Assembly: GCF_014202475.1 (NCBI RefSeq)
Contig: NZ_JACHGV010000009.1
Span: 310,001-374,000 of the forward strand
Direction: 5' to 3'
DNA: 64,000 nucleotides
DNA from: Streptomyces paradoxus
GTDB lineage: Bacteria; Actinomycetota; Actinomycetes; Streptomycetales; Streptomycetaceae
The position numbers were made by a program, and so were the translations under genes. Under the pieces are notes generated by a model that searched no databases, was not told the origin of the DNA, and was given only the letters and a program-made list of their open reading frames with translations. Positions 52,120 through 60,428 of the stretch are shown here, one piece after another (positions within the stretch are counted from its first letter, which is position 1; each line of letters begins with the position of its first letter).

Positions 52120-52514
52120 CCTGCTCCCCCGTTTTCCTGCTCCCCCGTACGTCCCCCCGCAGGACCCCCGTTCGGTCGTCCCCCGGTTCTCCCCCGTGCC
52201 TCGCTCCCGCCGACACCGCCGGCGGAAGGAGCGGATCGCGGGCCGGCTCCGTTCCGGCGCCCCGTGTCGCCGGTGCCGGAGCCGTGCCCCTCTCCGTGTC
52301 TCCACTCTCCCGTCCGCGCAGGTCGTCCCCCATCCGCGCGCGTACTCAACTCCCCGCCTGAGTACGGATACTCAGTCCTGCGCACGGGGCACCACAGCGC
52401 TCCGTCACCACCTGGTCACGATCGCCTCCGCGCCCGTACTCGGAGGCGGCGGACGGGGGCGTCGGCGGGGGCTGGCGGTGGGGGCTCTCGGTGGGGGCCG
52501 ATAAAGTCGCCGGC
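52120..52514 (+). promoter_or_regulatory. Intergenic region upstream of the FAD oxidoreductase
   Basis: No gene is seen. The left part is C-rich. A palindrome cluster lies at 52342-52375 (separate entry). A -10-like TAAAGT at 52503-52508 lies six bases before the ATG of the next gene, compatible with a leaderless transcript, but no -35 is visible. Confidence 0.45.
52342..52375. promoter_or_regulatory. Operator-like palindrome cluster
   Basis: CTGAGTA (52358-52364) and TACTCAG (52369-52375) form a perfect 7-bp inverted repeat with a CGGA centre. A further GTACTCA (52342-52348) is an inverted copy of TGAGTAC (52359-52365). The arrangement suggests two overlapping binding sites for a dimeric regulator, about 140 bp before the next gene. 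Confidence 0.6.
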
Positions 52515-54005
52515 ATGGCACGGATTGCGGTGATCGGCGCCGGGATGGGCGCGCTGACGGCTGCCGCCCGGCTGGCCGTCGCGGGCCACCGGGTGGCGGT
52601 GTACGAGCGGACGGACACCTACGGCGGAGCGCTGCGCCGCTTCGAGCGCGACGGGTTCTCCTTCGACACCGGCCCCGCCCTGCTGCCGCTGCCGGCCGTC
52701 TACCGCGATCTGTTCGTCAAGACCGGCAAGGAGCCGCTGGAGTCCTGCGTCGAGCTGGTCCAGGTCGATCCGTCGTCCCGGCACGTGTTCGCGGACGGCA
52801 CCGAGGTGTCGCTGCCGAACGCCTCCCGCGCGGGCGTCGTCGCGGCGCTGGACGACGGGCTCGGCGCGGACGCCGGGAAGCGCTGGGGCGACTTCCTGGT
52901 CCGGGCCCGCGAGGCCTGGGACCGGACGCGCCGGCCGCTGCTGGAGGAGCCGCTCTGGCCGGACTGGCAGGTGCTGGCCGAGCGCGAGCCCTACCCGTCG
53001 GTGCCGCACAAACGGCTGCTGCGCACCCGCCGGGCCGGCACACTCGCCGAGATCGGCGCCTGGGAGCTGCGCGACCCCCGGCTCGCGGCACTCCTGGAGA
53101 GCCACGCCCTCGGGTACGGCCTGGACCCCCGGATCGCCCCGGCGAGCGCGGCCGTCCTGCCGTACATGGAGCACGCCTTCGGCACCTGGTACGTGCGCGG
53201 CGGTCTGCGCGAGCTGGCGCGGGCGGTGTACGACCGGTGTCTGGCCCGCAGGGTCGAGTTCCGCTTCGGCGCCGAGGTCACCGGCGTGCTGGAGAAGGAC
53301 GGCCGGGCGTCGGGGGTGGAACTCGCCGACGGGTCGGCCGCGGAGGCGGACTTCGTGGTCGCGGGCGTCGCGCCCGGCACCCTGGCCCGGCTGACGGCGG
53401 GCACGGTCGTGCGCGGCGAGGGCGAGGTCCCGTCGCAGCCCGCGGCGGCCGCCCGGCTGACCGTCCTGCTCGCCCTGCGCGGCTCCCGCCCCGAGGGCAC
53501 GGCACACCGCACGGTGGTGCACACCCCGGACCGCGAGGCCGAGCTGGAGGCCCTGTTCGGCACGGCCCCCGGGAATCGCCGTCCGACGGTCACGGTGCTA
53601 CGGCCCGACGACCCTCGCCCGGCCCCAGCGGACCACGAGGCGGTCACCCTCACGACGGCGGTGCCCGCCCGGCCCGGCCGGCCTCACGGCGAGCTCGTGG
53701 ACGACATGATCACCGCCGCCGAACGCGCCGTACCCGGCCTGCGTGACCGCCTGCTCTGGCACGAGGCGCGCACCCCGGCCGACAACGCGGACGAGACGGG
53801 GGCGGAGGACGGGGCGGTACCGGTGCCGGCGCTGGCGGCGGCCGGCGGGCGGCTGCTGCATCCGTCCAACAGCACGCGGCTGCCCGGCCTGTTCACCGTG
53901 GGCGGCTGGGCCCACCCGGGCGGCGGACTGCCGCACGCGGGCATGTCGGGCGCGCTGGTCGCGGGACTGATCGTGGAGGGGCCGGAGTTCCGCGGCTCGC
54001 AGTGA
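52515..54005 (+). CDS. FAD-dependent oxidoreductase of the phytoene-desaturase family
   Basis: 496 residues. The dinucleotide fold starts at residue 3 (ARIAVIGAGMGALTAAARLAVAGHRVAVYER); the C-terminal FAD block is GLFTVGGWAHPGGGLPHAGMSGALVAG, the CrtI-type signature. No crt genes are nearby, so a carotenoid role is not supported; a lipid or quinone substrate is possible. The start has no good RBS and may be leaderless. A short hairpin (54015-54030) separates it from the convergent membrane-protein gene. Confidence 0.85.
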   Translation: MARIAVIGAGMGALTAAARLAVAGHRVAVYERTDTYGGALRRFERDGFSFDTGPALLPLPAVYRDLFVKTGKEPLESCVELVQVDPSSRHVFADGTEVSLPNASRAGVVAALDDGLGADAGKRWGDFLVRAREAWDRTRRPLLEEPLWPDWQVLAEREPYPSVPHKRLLRTRRAGTLAEIGAWELRDPRLAALLESHALGYGLDPRIAPASAAVLPYMEHAFGTWYVRGGLRELARAVYDRCLARRVEFRFGAEVTGVLEKDGRASGVELADGSAAEADFVVAGVAPGTLARLTAGTVVRGEGEVPSQPAAAARLTVLLALRGSRPEGTAHRTVVHTPDREAELEALFGTAPGNRRPTVTVLRPDDPRPAPADHEAVTLTTAVPARPGRPHGELVDDMITAAERAVPGLRDRLLWHEARTPADNADETGAEDGAVPVPALAAAGGRLLHPSNSTRLPGLFTVGGWAHPGGGLPHAGMSGALVAGLIVEGPEFRGSQ

Positions 54006-54014
54006 GCGCGACGC

Positions 54015-54030
54015 CCCGGCGGGAGCCGGG
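54015..54030. terminator. Short hairpin between convergent genes
   Basis: CCCGGC-GGGA-GCCGGG, a 6-bp stem directly between stops at 54005 (+) and 54033 (-). Weak but well placed. Confidence 0.4.
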
Positions 54031-54032
54031 CT

Positions 54033-54977
54033 TCAGAAACGGTACTGCTCGTCGAAGCCGTTGCCCTGCGGCTGCTGCCCGCCGCCCTGGTACGGGTACG
54101 GCTGCTCCGGCGGCAGCTCCTGCCCGTACTCGTCGGTGTTGCGCTGCTGCGGAACCCACACCCCGCCGGGCGGGGTCTCGCCGCCGTAGGTGCCGGTGCT
54201 GCCGGCGTACTGGTCCTGGCCGTAGCCCTGCTGGCCGTAGTACTGCTGGTCGCCGTAGGAGCCGTCGTACGTGCCCTGGCCGTAGTTCGAGGAGCCGATG
54301 TACGGGTCGGAGTAGGCGGCGTACTGCTGCTGACCGGTGGCGTCGTAGCCCTGCTGCCCGCCGTAGCCGGAGTAGTCGTAGGCGTAGGACTGGTCGGCGG
54401 CCTGGGCGGCGTACTGGTCGTGGGCCTGCTGTTCCGCGGCCTGGTACCCGTTGCCGTAGACGCCGTAGGAGCCGGTGTCCTCCGGCATGGGCTGCGGCTC
54501 GTAGACGGCCGTGGTCTCGGCGGCCGTCGGCTGGTGGGCGGGGCGGGTGGGGGTGAAGACGTCGTCGCGGTCGTAGTCGTCGTCCTGGCCGTAGGCGGCG
54601 GTGTCGCGGCGGTAGGCGCCCGCCTCGTCGTCGTAGCCGCCCTCGGCCTCCAGACCGGAGACCTCCAGGGTCGGCTCCTGACGGCCGCGCTCACCCCGGC
54701 GGCGCTTGCTGCCGCCCAGCGCGGGCGCGTTCATCGCCCAGCCGGCCGCGAAGCCGCTGCGGAACGACAGGGTGACGTAGGTCTGCCCGACCGCGAAGGC
54801 GGCCGCGCCGAGGCCGATCACGACGACCGACGGGATCAGGACGCCGACGACGACACCGAGGAAGCCGACGAAGGCCAGCAGCCGCCAGCGCAGCCGCGCC
54901 TTGTACTGCAGCAGCACCTCGCCCAGCAGCCACAGTGCGACGATGCCGAACGCGATGTAGAGGACCGCCCAGCCCAT
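54033..54977 (-). CDS. Membrane protein with a long Tyr/Gln/Gly-rich low-complexity tail
   Basis: 314 residues. The first 80 or so hold three membrane helices (VLYIAFGIVALWLLGEVLL, WRLLAFVGFLGVVVGVLIPSVVVI and GAAAFAVGQTYVTLSF). A basic stretch (SKRRRGERGRQ) is followed by about 210 residues dominated by Tyr, Gln, Gly, Asp and Ser (YGQQGYGQDQYAGS and similar), without stable domains. It recalls prion-like disordered tails that form condensates or bind partners. GAGAGGGG lies upstream of ATG 54977. No enzymatic motif. The function is unknown. Confidence 0.8.
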   Translation of the reverse strand: MGWAVLYIAFGIVALWLLGEVLLQYKARLRWRLLAFVGFLGVVVGVLIPSVVVIGLGAAAFAVGQTYVTLSFRSGFAAGWAMNAPALGGSKRRRGERGRQEPTLEVSGLEAEGGYDDEAGAYRRDTAAYGQDDDYDRDDVFTPTRPAHQPTAAETTAVYEPQPMPEDTGSYGVYGNGYQAAEQQAHDQYAAQAADQSYAYDYSGYGGQQGYDATGQQQYAAYSDPYIGSSNYGQGTYDGSYGDQQYYGQQGYGQDQYAGSTGTYGGETPPGGVWVPQQRNTDEYGQELPPEQPYPYQGGGQQPQGNGFDEQYRF

Positions 54978-55033
54978 GTACGCCCCTCTCCCAGTGGCCG
55001 CTACGCAGTGTGTCGTATACCGGTGCGAACGGT

Positions 55034-55957
55034 CTAGGCCTGCGGTGACTGGTGCAGGCCAAGGTTTTCGTAGATTTCCAGTGTCGCAGTGGAGTTGTTG
55101 AGCGTGATGAAGTGCAAGCCGGGCACCCCCTCGGCGAGCAGCTGCGCACAGAACTCCGTGGCGAATTCGATACCGATGGAGCGTACAGCGGCCGGATCGT
55201 CTTTTGCTGTGAGGATCCGCTCTTTCAGGGCGGCCGGGAACGCGGCGTTGGTGAGCGACCCGATGCGCTCCAGCGTCTTCACGCTCGCGATCGGCATGAC
55301 CTCGGGGATGATCGGGGTGTCACAGCCGGCGGCCGAGACCCGGTCGCGCAGCCGGAGGTAGTCCTCCGGCTGGAAGAACATCTGCGTGATGGCGTAGTCG
55401 GCGCCCGCCCGGCACTTGTCGACGAAGTGGCGGACGTCGGTGTCCCAGTCCAGGGAGCGCGGGTGCATCGCCGGGAAGGCGGCGACGCCCACGCAGAAGT
55501 CGCCGGACGCCTTGATCAGCTCGACGAGTTCGGCGGCGTAGGCGAGGCCCCGGGGGTGCGGCACCCAGTCGCCCATGGGGTCGCCCGGCGGGTCGCCGCG
55601 CAGGGCGAGCATGTTGCGGATCCCGGCGTCGGCGTACTGGCCGATGATGTTGCGCAGGTCGGCCACCGAATGGTCGACCGCGGTGAGGTGGGCGATCGGG
55701 GTGAGGGTGGTGTCGGAGGCGATCGCCTCGGTCGCCTTGACCGTGCCCGCGCGGGTGGAACCGCCGGCGCCGTAGGTCACGGAGACGAAGTCGGGCGCCA
55801 CCGCCTCGACCCGGCGCAGCGCGTTCCACAGGTTCCGCTCGCCCTTCGGGGTCTTGGGGGCGTAGAACTCGAAGGAGTACGTCGTCTTGCCGTCCGCGAG
55901 CATGTCGCGGACGGTGCGGGCGTGGTCCGACCTGATGGATGCGGTGCCGAGGGCCAT
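55034..55957 (-). CDS. metF: 5,10-methylenetetrahydrofolate reductase
   Basis: 307 residues, TIM-barrel MTHFR. Motifs: FEFYAPKTPKGERNLW, SVTYGAGGSTRAGT, LALRGDPPGD, and QMFFQPEDYLRLRDRV. It reduces methylene-THF to methyl-THF for methionine synthesis. The C-terminus FITLNNSTATLEIYENLGLH is normal. RBS before ATG 55957 is weak. Upstream lies a TTGTCC repeat cluster (56016-56046) between it and thiE. Confidence 0.96.
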   Translation of the reverse strand: MALGTASIRSDHARTVRDMLADGKTTYSFEFYAPKTPKGERNLWNALRRVEAVAPDFVSVTYGAGGSTRAGTVKATEAIASDTTLTPIAHLTAVDHSVADLRNIIGQYADAGIRNMLALRGDPPGDPMGDWVPHPRGLAYAAELVELIKASGDFCVGVAAFPAMHPRSLDWDTDVRHFVDKCRAGADYAITQMFFQPEDYLRLRDRVSAAGCDTPIIPEVMPIASVKTLERIGSLTNAAFPAALKERILTAKDDPAAVRSIGIEFATEFCAQLLAEGVPGLHFITLNNSTATLEIYENLGLHQSPQA

Positions 55958-56015
55958 ACCGGCAGGTTAGCCAGGGGAGGTCGGTCCCCCAACCGTGGGC
56001 CGCGATTTGACCGGA

Positions 56016-56046
56016 TTGTCCACTTGTTGTCCACCCCTTGGACAAC
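56016..56046. promoter_or_regulatory. TTGTCC repeat and palindrome upstream of metF
   Basis: Two direct TTGTCCAC copies (56016-56023 and 56027-56034) and an inverted GGACAAC (56040-56046); GTTGTCC-ACCCCTT-GGACAAC is a perfect 7-bp inverted repeat. It could be a regulator site for metF or a thiE terminator. Confidence 0.5.
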
Positions 56047-56066
56047 CCGTCTCGGCTCGAAGCCCC

Positions 56067-56726
56067 CTAGACCTGACGCAGCCGCTTCGCGAACTCGGCC
56101 GCCGCGGCCTCCGGGTCATCGGCCTCGGTGATCGCCCGTACGACGACGACGCGCCGGGCGCCCGCTTCCAGGACCTGGTCGAGGTTGCCGAGGTCGATGC
56201 CTCCGATGGCGAACCAGGGGCGGTCGGTGCCGAGAGCGGCGGTGTGGCGGACGAGGTCCAGGCCGGGCGCGTGCCGGCCGGGCTTGGTGGGGGTCGGCCA
56301 GCACGGGCCGGTGCAGAAGTAGTCCACGCCCTGCTCGACGGCGGCCGCGGCGGCCTCGGACTCGGCGTGGGTGGAGCGGCCGATCACGATGTCGTCGCCG
56401 AGGAGTGCGCGGGCTGCGGGGACCGGCAGGTCGCCCTGGCCGAGGTGCAGGACGTCGGAGCGGGCGGCGTGCGCGACGTCCGCCCGGTCGTTGACCGCGA
56501 GCAGCTTGCCGTGCCGGGCACAGGCGTCGGCGAAGACGGCCAGGTGCTCCAGCTCCTCACCGGCCTCCATGCCCTTGTCCCGCAGCTGCACGATGTCGAC
56601 CCCGCCGGCCAGCACGGCGTCGAGGAACGCCCCGAGGTCGCCCTGCCGCTTGCGCGCGTCGGTACAGAGGTAGACCCGGGCGTCGGCGAGCTGGGCCCGG
56701 GCGGTGGCGGCGGCGGTGCCGGTCAT
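56067..56726 (-). CDS. thiE: Thiamine-phosphate synthase
   Basis: 219 residues. Motifs: VQLRDKGMEAGEELEHL, LLAVNDRADVAHAARSDVLHLGQGDLPV, IVIGRSTHAESEAA, and GPCWPTPTKPG. It joins HMP-pyrophosphate with thiazole phosphate (HET-P) to thiamine monophosphate. ATG 56726 has AGGGGG. It is encoded on the strand opposite to thiOSG and 2.5 kb away, and no THI-box is seen upstream. A 10-bp hairpin (56750-56772) lies in the leader. Confidence 0.95.
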   Translation of the reverse strand: MTGTAAATARAQLADARVYLCTDARKRQGDLGAFLDAVLAGGVDIVQLRDKGMEAGEELEHLAVFADACARHGKLLAVNDRADVAHAARSDVLHLGQGDLPVPAARALLGDDIVIGRSTHAESEAAAAAVEQGVDYFCTGPCWPTPTKPGRHAPGLDLVRHTAALGTDRPWFAIGGIDLGNLDQVLEAGARRVVVVRAITEADDPEAAAAEFAKRLRQV

Positions 56727-56749
56727 GCGTGTCCCCCTGGGTGTCGTGG

Positions 56750-56772
56750 CGTACGGGCCGGTGGCCCGTACG
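56750..56772. other. Hairpin upstream of thiE
   Basis: CGTACGGGCC (56750-56759) with GGCCCGTACG (56763-56772) and a GGT loop, 24 bases before the thiE start. It could block or modulate thiE translation, or act as a terminator of the gene at 57005. Confidence 0.5.
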
Positions 56773-57004
56773 TGCGCCGGCGGCGTGCGGGAGCGCACGC
56801 GCGGGTACCGGCGGCGTGCGGCGCGGGAGCGCCCTGTCCCGCTGCGAAACGCCTCGGGCACCCTACGCCTGCCAACGGGTCCCGCCGCGACGCGCGCAGT
56901 CGCCCCCGGGCCGTGGCCCCCTCGGGTCACGGCCCCACGTCGGGCGGCTGTTCAGGTCCGGCTCCGCTCGCACGGCACCGGACGGTTGTCCGGTCGGGGC
57001 CGGG

Positions 57005-57370
57005 TCAGACCGCGAGCGCCTGGGCGCGGCGCTTCACCTCCGTGCCGCGGTTCTCACTGAGCGCCTGCGCGGGCGTGCCGGGCAGGCTGGGGTCCGGGGT
57101 GAAGAGCCACTCCAGCATCTCTTCGTCCGTGAAGCCGTCGTCCCGCAGGAGCGTCAGGGTCCCGGACAGGCCCTTGACGACCTTGTCCCCGTCGATGAAG
57201 GCGGCGGGGACGTGCAGCGCGCGGTTCTCACCGCGGCGTACGGCGATGAGCTGGCCCTCCTTGACCAGCTGCCGCACACGCGTCACCTCGACGCCGAACT
57301 GTTCGGCGATGTCGGGGAGGGTGAGCCAGGCGGGGACGAGAGCATCGATCTTTGCGTCAATCTCGGTCAC
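57005..57370 (-). CDS. Rv2175c-like DNA-binding protein
   Basis: 121 residues. A winged-HTH start (WLTLPDIAEQFGVEVTRVRQLVKEGQLIAVRRGENRALHVPAAFI) is followed by the Rv2175c C-terminal domain (VVKGLSGTLTLLRDDGFTDEEMLEWLFTPDPSLPGTPAQAL). The mycobacterial homologue is a substrate of a Ser/Thr kinase; here a PASTA kinase lies 4 kb away. GTG 57370 is preferred; the frame is open to 57421. Confidence 0.9.
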   Translation of the reverse strand: MTEIDAKIDALVPAWLTLPDIAEQFGVEVTRVRQLVKEGQLIAVRRGENRALHVPAAFIDGDKVVKGLSGTLTLLRDDGFTDEEMLEWLFTPDPSLPGTPAQALSENRGTEVKRRAQALAV

Positions 57371-57469
57371 GGAAACCAGCCTGCCATCTGCCACTGACAG
57401 TCGGAAGTCGGCCCGGTCCACGCGGGCGGACGCGTCGGGCCCGGGCGGCTCCGCGAGAGCGTCGGAGCC

Positions 57470-58711
57470 TCAGGCCGTCGCGGCCTTCATGGGCCTGGCC
57501 GGATCCGCCAGCAGCACCGGGTTCATCGCGGTACCCGACTCGATCAGGCGGCGGCCCTGCGCCAGGTCCCGGGGCCGGCCCACCGCCAGCAGCGCGACCA
57601 GCCGCTCACCGCGTAGCCAGCAGACCGTCCAGGCCGGTCCGGCGGGGTCGCCCCGCCACAGGATCGTGTCCGCGGCCGCGTGGTGCCCCGCGTACTGGAC
57701 GAACCGCCCGAACTGCTCGGACCAGAAGTACGGCACCGGGTCGTACACCGCCGGTGTCTCTCCCGTGGCCCGGCCGACGATGTTCACGGCGACCGTGCGC
57801 GGCCCCTGGAGGGCGTTGTCCCAGTGGTGGACCAGCAGGCGCTCGCCGTAGCGGCCCGAGGGGAAGGAGGCGCAGTCGCCGACGGCGTACACGTCGGGCA
57901 CGGACGTGCGCAGATGCTCGTCGGCCACGATCTCGCCGTGTGGGCCGATATCGATCCTGGAGCCGGCCAGCCAGGCCGTCGCGGGGCGGGCGCCGATGCC
58001 GACGACGACCGCGCCCGCGGGCAGTCGCGAGCCGTCGTCCAGGAGTACCGCGCCCTTTTCGACGCGCTCCACGCGCGCGCGGGTCCGCAGCGCCACGCCC
58101 GCGTCGGCGTACCAGCCGGTCATCGGGGCGGCGACCTCGGCGGGCAGCGCTCCGGCGAGCGGCCGTTCGGCGGCCTCCACCACGGTCACCGCGCACCCCG
58201 CCTCGCGGGCGGCCGTGGCGAACTCGGCACCGATCCAGCCCGCGCCGACGACCACGATGTCGTGCTTGCGGGCCAGCACCGGCCGCAGCCGCTCGGCGTC
58301 GTCCAGGGTGCGCAGCAGGTGCACGCCGGGCACGCCCTCCGCGCCGGGCAGCCGGACCGGTTCGGCGCCGGTCGCGACGACCAGGACGTCGTACGGCACG
58401 GGCCCGTCCTCGGTGTCGAGCTCGTGGTCGGCGGGCCGCAGGCCCAGCACCTCGCAGCCGAGGCGCAGTTCGACGCCCAGGGCTTCGAAGTCGACGTCGA
58501 AGGCGGAGCCCTCGGACTTGCCGAGCAGGACGGCCTTGGACAACGGGGGCCGGTCGTAGGGCTGGTGGGGCTCGGCGCCGAGCAGGATCACGTCACCGGT
58601 GAAGCCGCGCTCGCGCAGGGCGACGGCGGTCTGCACCCCGGCCATGCCCGCACCCGCCACGACGACGCGCCGCGGCGCGGACGAACCTGGTTCCTGCGTC
58701 TGCTCGCTCAC
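57470..58711 (-). CDS. Ferredoxin-reductase-like FAD/NAD(P) oxidoreductase
   Basis: 413 residues. FAD motif VVVAGAGMAGVQTAVALRERG, NAD motif IVVVGAGWIGAEFATAAREAG, and FAD-binding DVYAVGDCASF; a reductase_C-type end follows (VPYFWSEQFGRFVQYAGH). It resembles rhodocoxin/putidaredoxin reductases that feed P450s or dioxygenases with electrons. No partner ferredoxin or P450 is adjacent. GTG 58711 has GGTGATCAG. Confidence 0.92.
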   Translation of the reverse strand: MSEQTQEPGSSAPRRVVVAGAGMAGVQTAVALRERGFTGDVILLGAEPHQPYDRPPLSKAVLLGKSEGSAFDVDFEALGVELRLGCEVLGLRPADHELDTEDGPVPYDVLVVATGAEPVRLPGAEGVPGVHLLRTLDDAERLRPVLARKHDIVVVGAGWIGAEFATAAREAGCAVTVVEAAERPLAGALPAEVAAPMTGWYADAGVALRTRARVERVEKGAVLLDDGSRLPAGAVVVGIGARPATAWLAGSRIDIGPHGEIVADEHLRTSVPDVYAVGDCASFPSGRYGERLLVHHWDNALQGPRTVAVNIVGRATGETPAVYDPVPYFWSEQFGRFVQYAGHHAAADTILWRGDPAGPAWTVCWLRGERLVALLAVGRPRDLAQGRRLIESGTAMNPVLLADPARPMKAATA

Positions 58712-58728
58712 CTGATCACCATAGACAC

Positions 58729-58743
58729 CTGACGAATTGTCAG
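58729..58743. promoter_or_regulatory. Inverted repeat upstream of the flavoprotein gene
   Basis: CTGAC-GAATT-GTCAG, 5-bp arms with a 5-base AT-richer centre, 18 bp before the flavoprotein start and just after the stop of the next gene upstream. A regulator site is possible. Confidence 0.45.
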
Positions 58744-59094
58744 TCAGTGCTCGTGCGCCGTGACCTGCTCCACAACGCTCGTGCCGCTGCCCGGCTGGGA
58801 CTCCCACTCCCAGGTCTCCTCCAGCCGCACCCGCCCGTCGGGCAGCTCCACGACCGCCGACACGCAGTGCCCGGAGGAGGTGGTCCCGTCCCGCTTGAGC
58901 TGGACGTACCGGAAGTCCAGCCGGTCACCTTCCCGGGTACCCACGAGATGCCCGCGTACGACGTCGCCGCCCGTGTACTCGGCCCAGATCTCGCCCTCCC
59001 GCTCGTGGTAGGTGAACCGGGTGCGGGTGCCCACCTGGCCCGGTGCCTGGTCGGCGACCGGGGCGAGGACGAGACCGTCGAGGGATCGGGCCAT
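58744..59094 (-). CDS. Small conserved protein of unknown function
   Basis: 116 residues of mostly beta-strand character with repeated aromatic and charged pairs: RTRFTYHEREGEIWAEYTGGDVVRGHLVGTREGDRLDFRYVQLKRDGTTSSGHCVSAVVELPDGRVRLEETWEWESQPGSGTSVVEQV. Similar proteins are sometimes labelled N-acetylglutamate synthase in databases, but nothing here resembles an acetyltransferase fold. ATG 59094 has GGGAG; the frame is open to 59154. It is divergent from thiO. Confidence 0.8.
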   Translation of the reverse strand: MARSLDGLVLAPVADQAPGQVGTRTRFTYHEREGEIWAEYTGGDVVRGHLVGTREGDRLDFRYVQLKRDGTTSSGHCVSAVVELPDGRVRLEETWEWESQPGSGTSVVEQVTAHEH

Positions 59095-59108
59095 GGGCGG
59101 AGGCTCCC

Positions 59109-59138
59109 TTACTGCGGCACGGGGCATCGGGCTAGGGT
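59109..59138 (+). promoter_or_regulatory. Promoter of the thiOSG operon
   Basis: TTACTG (59109-59114), 18 bases, TAGGGT (59133-59138), an exact TAGRRT -10. The start would be near 59145, five bases before the TPP aptamer. Confidence 0.65.
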
Positions 59139-59149
59139 GGCCAACGTAA

Positions 59150-59246
59150 AGCACTCGCGGGAGCCCGGACGCACCGGGCTGAGAGGGAGGCTGGCGGCCT
59201 CCGACCGTACGAACCTGATCCGGGTCATGCCGGCGAAGGGAGGGGC
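59150..59246 (+). ncRNA. TPP riboswitch (THI-box)
   Basis: The conserved core is clear: CCGGGCTGAGAGG (59174-59186) and GAACCTGATCCGGGTCATGC (59211-59230), closing with GCGAAGGGAG. The 3' strand carries the likely thiO Shine-Dalgarno (GGAGGGG, about 59239-59245), so thiamine pyrophosphate binding would occlude the RBS. This implies direct translational control of thiO, thiS and thiG. Confidence 0.95.
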
Positions 59247-59255
59247 TGGACGCCC

Positions 59256-60428
59256 ATGTCGGCTACGTCCACATCGTCAGACGTCCTGGTCATCGGGGGC
59301 GGAATCATCGGCCTGGTCACGGCCTGGCGGGCCGCGCAGCGCGGGTTCGCCACGGCCGTCGTCGACCCCGAGCCGGGCGGCGGGGCCGCTCAGGTCGCGG
59401 CCGGCATGCTGGCCGCCGTCACGGAACTGCACTACGGCGAGCAGACCCTGCTCGGCCTGAACCTCGCCTCCGCCCGGCGCTACCCGGACTTCGCCGCCGA
59501 GCTCACCGAGCTGACCGGCCGGGACCTCGGCTACCGCCGCTGCGGCACGCTCGCCGTCGCCCTGGACGCCGACGACCGGGCCCACCTGCGCGAACTGCAC
59601 GCCCTGCAGCAGCAGTCGGGCCTGGAGTCGCAGTGGCTGTCCGGGCGCGAGTGCCGGCGCCTGGAGCCGATGCTCGCGCCGGGCGTGCGCGGCGGGCTGC
59701 GGGTCGACGGCGACCACCAGATCGACCCCCGGCGGCTGGCCGGTGCCCTGGTCGCCGCCTGCGAGCGGGCGGGCGTGGTCTTCCACCGGGTGTGGGCGGA
59801 GCGGCTGACCGTCGTACGGGACCGGGTCACGGGTGCCGTCCTGGCCGACGGGACCGCCGTGGCCGCCGGGCAGCTGGTGCTCGCGGGAGGCAGCCTCAGC
59901 GGGCGGCTCGCCGGGGTCCCGGAGGACGTGCTGCCTCCCGTGCGGCCGGTGAAGGGGCAGGTCCTGCGGCTGACGATGCCGCCCCGGCACGGGCCGTTCC
60001 TGAGCCGGACCGTGCGCGCGGTGGTGCGCGGCAGCCACGTCTACCTGGTGCCGCGCGAGAGCGGCGAGCTGGTCGTCGGGGCCACCAGCGAGGAGCTGGG
60101 CTGGGACACCACCGTGACCGCGGGCGGTGTGTACGAGCTGCTGCGGGACGCGCACGAGTTGGTGCCGGGCATCACCGAGCTGCCGCTCACCGAGACCCGG
60201 GCCGGGCTGCGGCCCGGCTCCCCCGACAACGCGCCCCTGCTCGGCCCGACCGGCCTGGAGGGCCTGCTGCTGGCCACCGGGCACTACCGCAACGGCGTCC
60301 TGCTCACGCCGGTGACCGGGGACGCCCTGGCGCACGCCCTGGCCACGGGTGAACTCCCGGAGGAGGCCCGGCCCTTCACCCCGAAGCGTTTCAGTACCGC
60401 CACCGCACTCACGGAGCAGCCCGCATGA
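59256..60428 (+). CDS. thiO: Glycine oxidase ThiO
   Basis: 390 residues. FAD loop VLVIGGGIIGLVTAWRAAQRG (10-30), DAO-type core (GDHQIDPRRLAGALVAACE) and C-terminal LRPGSPDNAPLLGPTGLEGLLLATGHYRNGVLL. It makes iminoglycine for the thiazole ring. The start is ten bases after the riboswitch SD. The stop overlaps thiS (ATGA). Confidence 0.95.
   Translation: MSATSTSSDVLVIGGGIIGLVTAWRAAQRGFATAVVDPEPGGGAAQVAAGMLAAVTELHYGEQTLLGLNLASARRYPDFAAELTELTGRDLGYRRCGTLAVALDADDRAHLRELHALQQQSGLESQWLSGRECRRLEPMLAPGVRGGLRVDGDHQIDPRRLAGALVAACERAGVVFHRVWAERLTVVRDRVTGAVLADGTAVAAGQLVLAGGSLSGRLAGVPEDVLPPVRPVKGQVLRLTMPPRHGPFLSRTVRAVVRGSHVYLVPRESGELVVGATSEELGWDTTVTAGGVYELLRDAHELVPGITELPLTETRAGLRPGSPDNAPLLGPTGLEGLLLATGHYRNGVLLTPVTGDALAHALATGELPEEARPFTPKRFSTATALTEQPA

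Noticed and set aside
52515..54005. Carotenoid biosynthesis cluster
   Set aside because: Only one CrtI-like gene is present; no crtB, crtE or crtY neighbours.
56727..57004. TPP riboswitch upstream of thiE
   Set aside because: The CTGAGA and GAACCTGA cores are not found on that strand.
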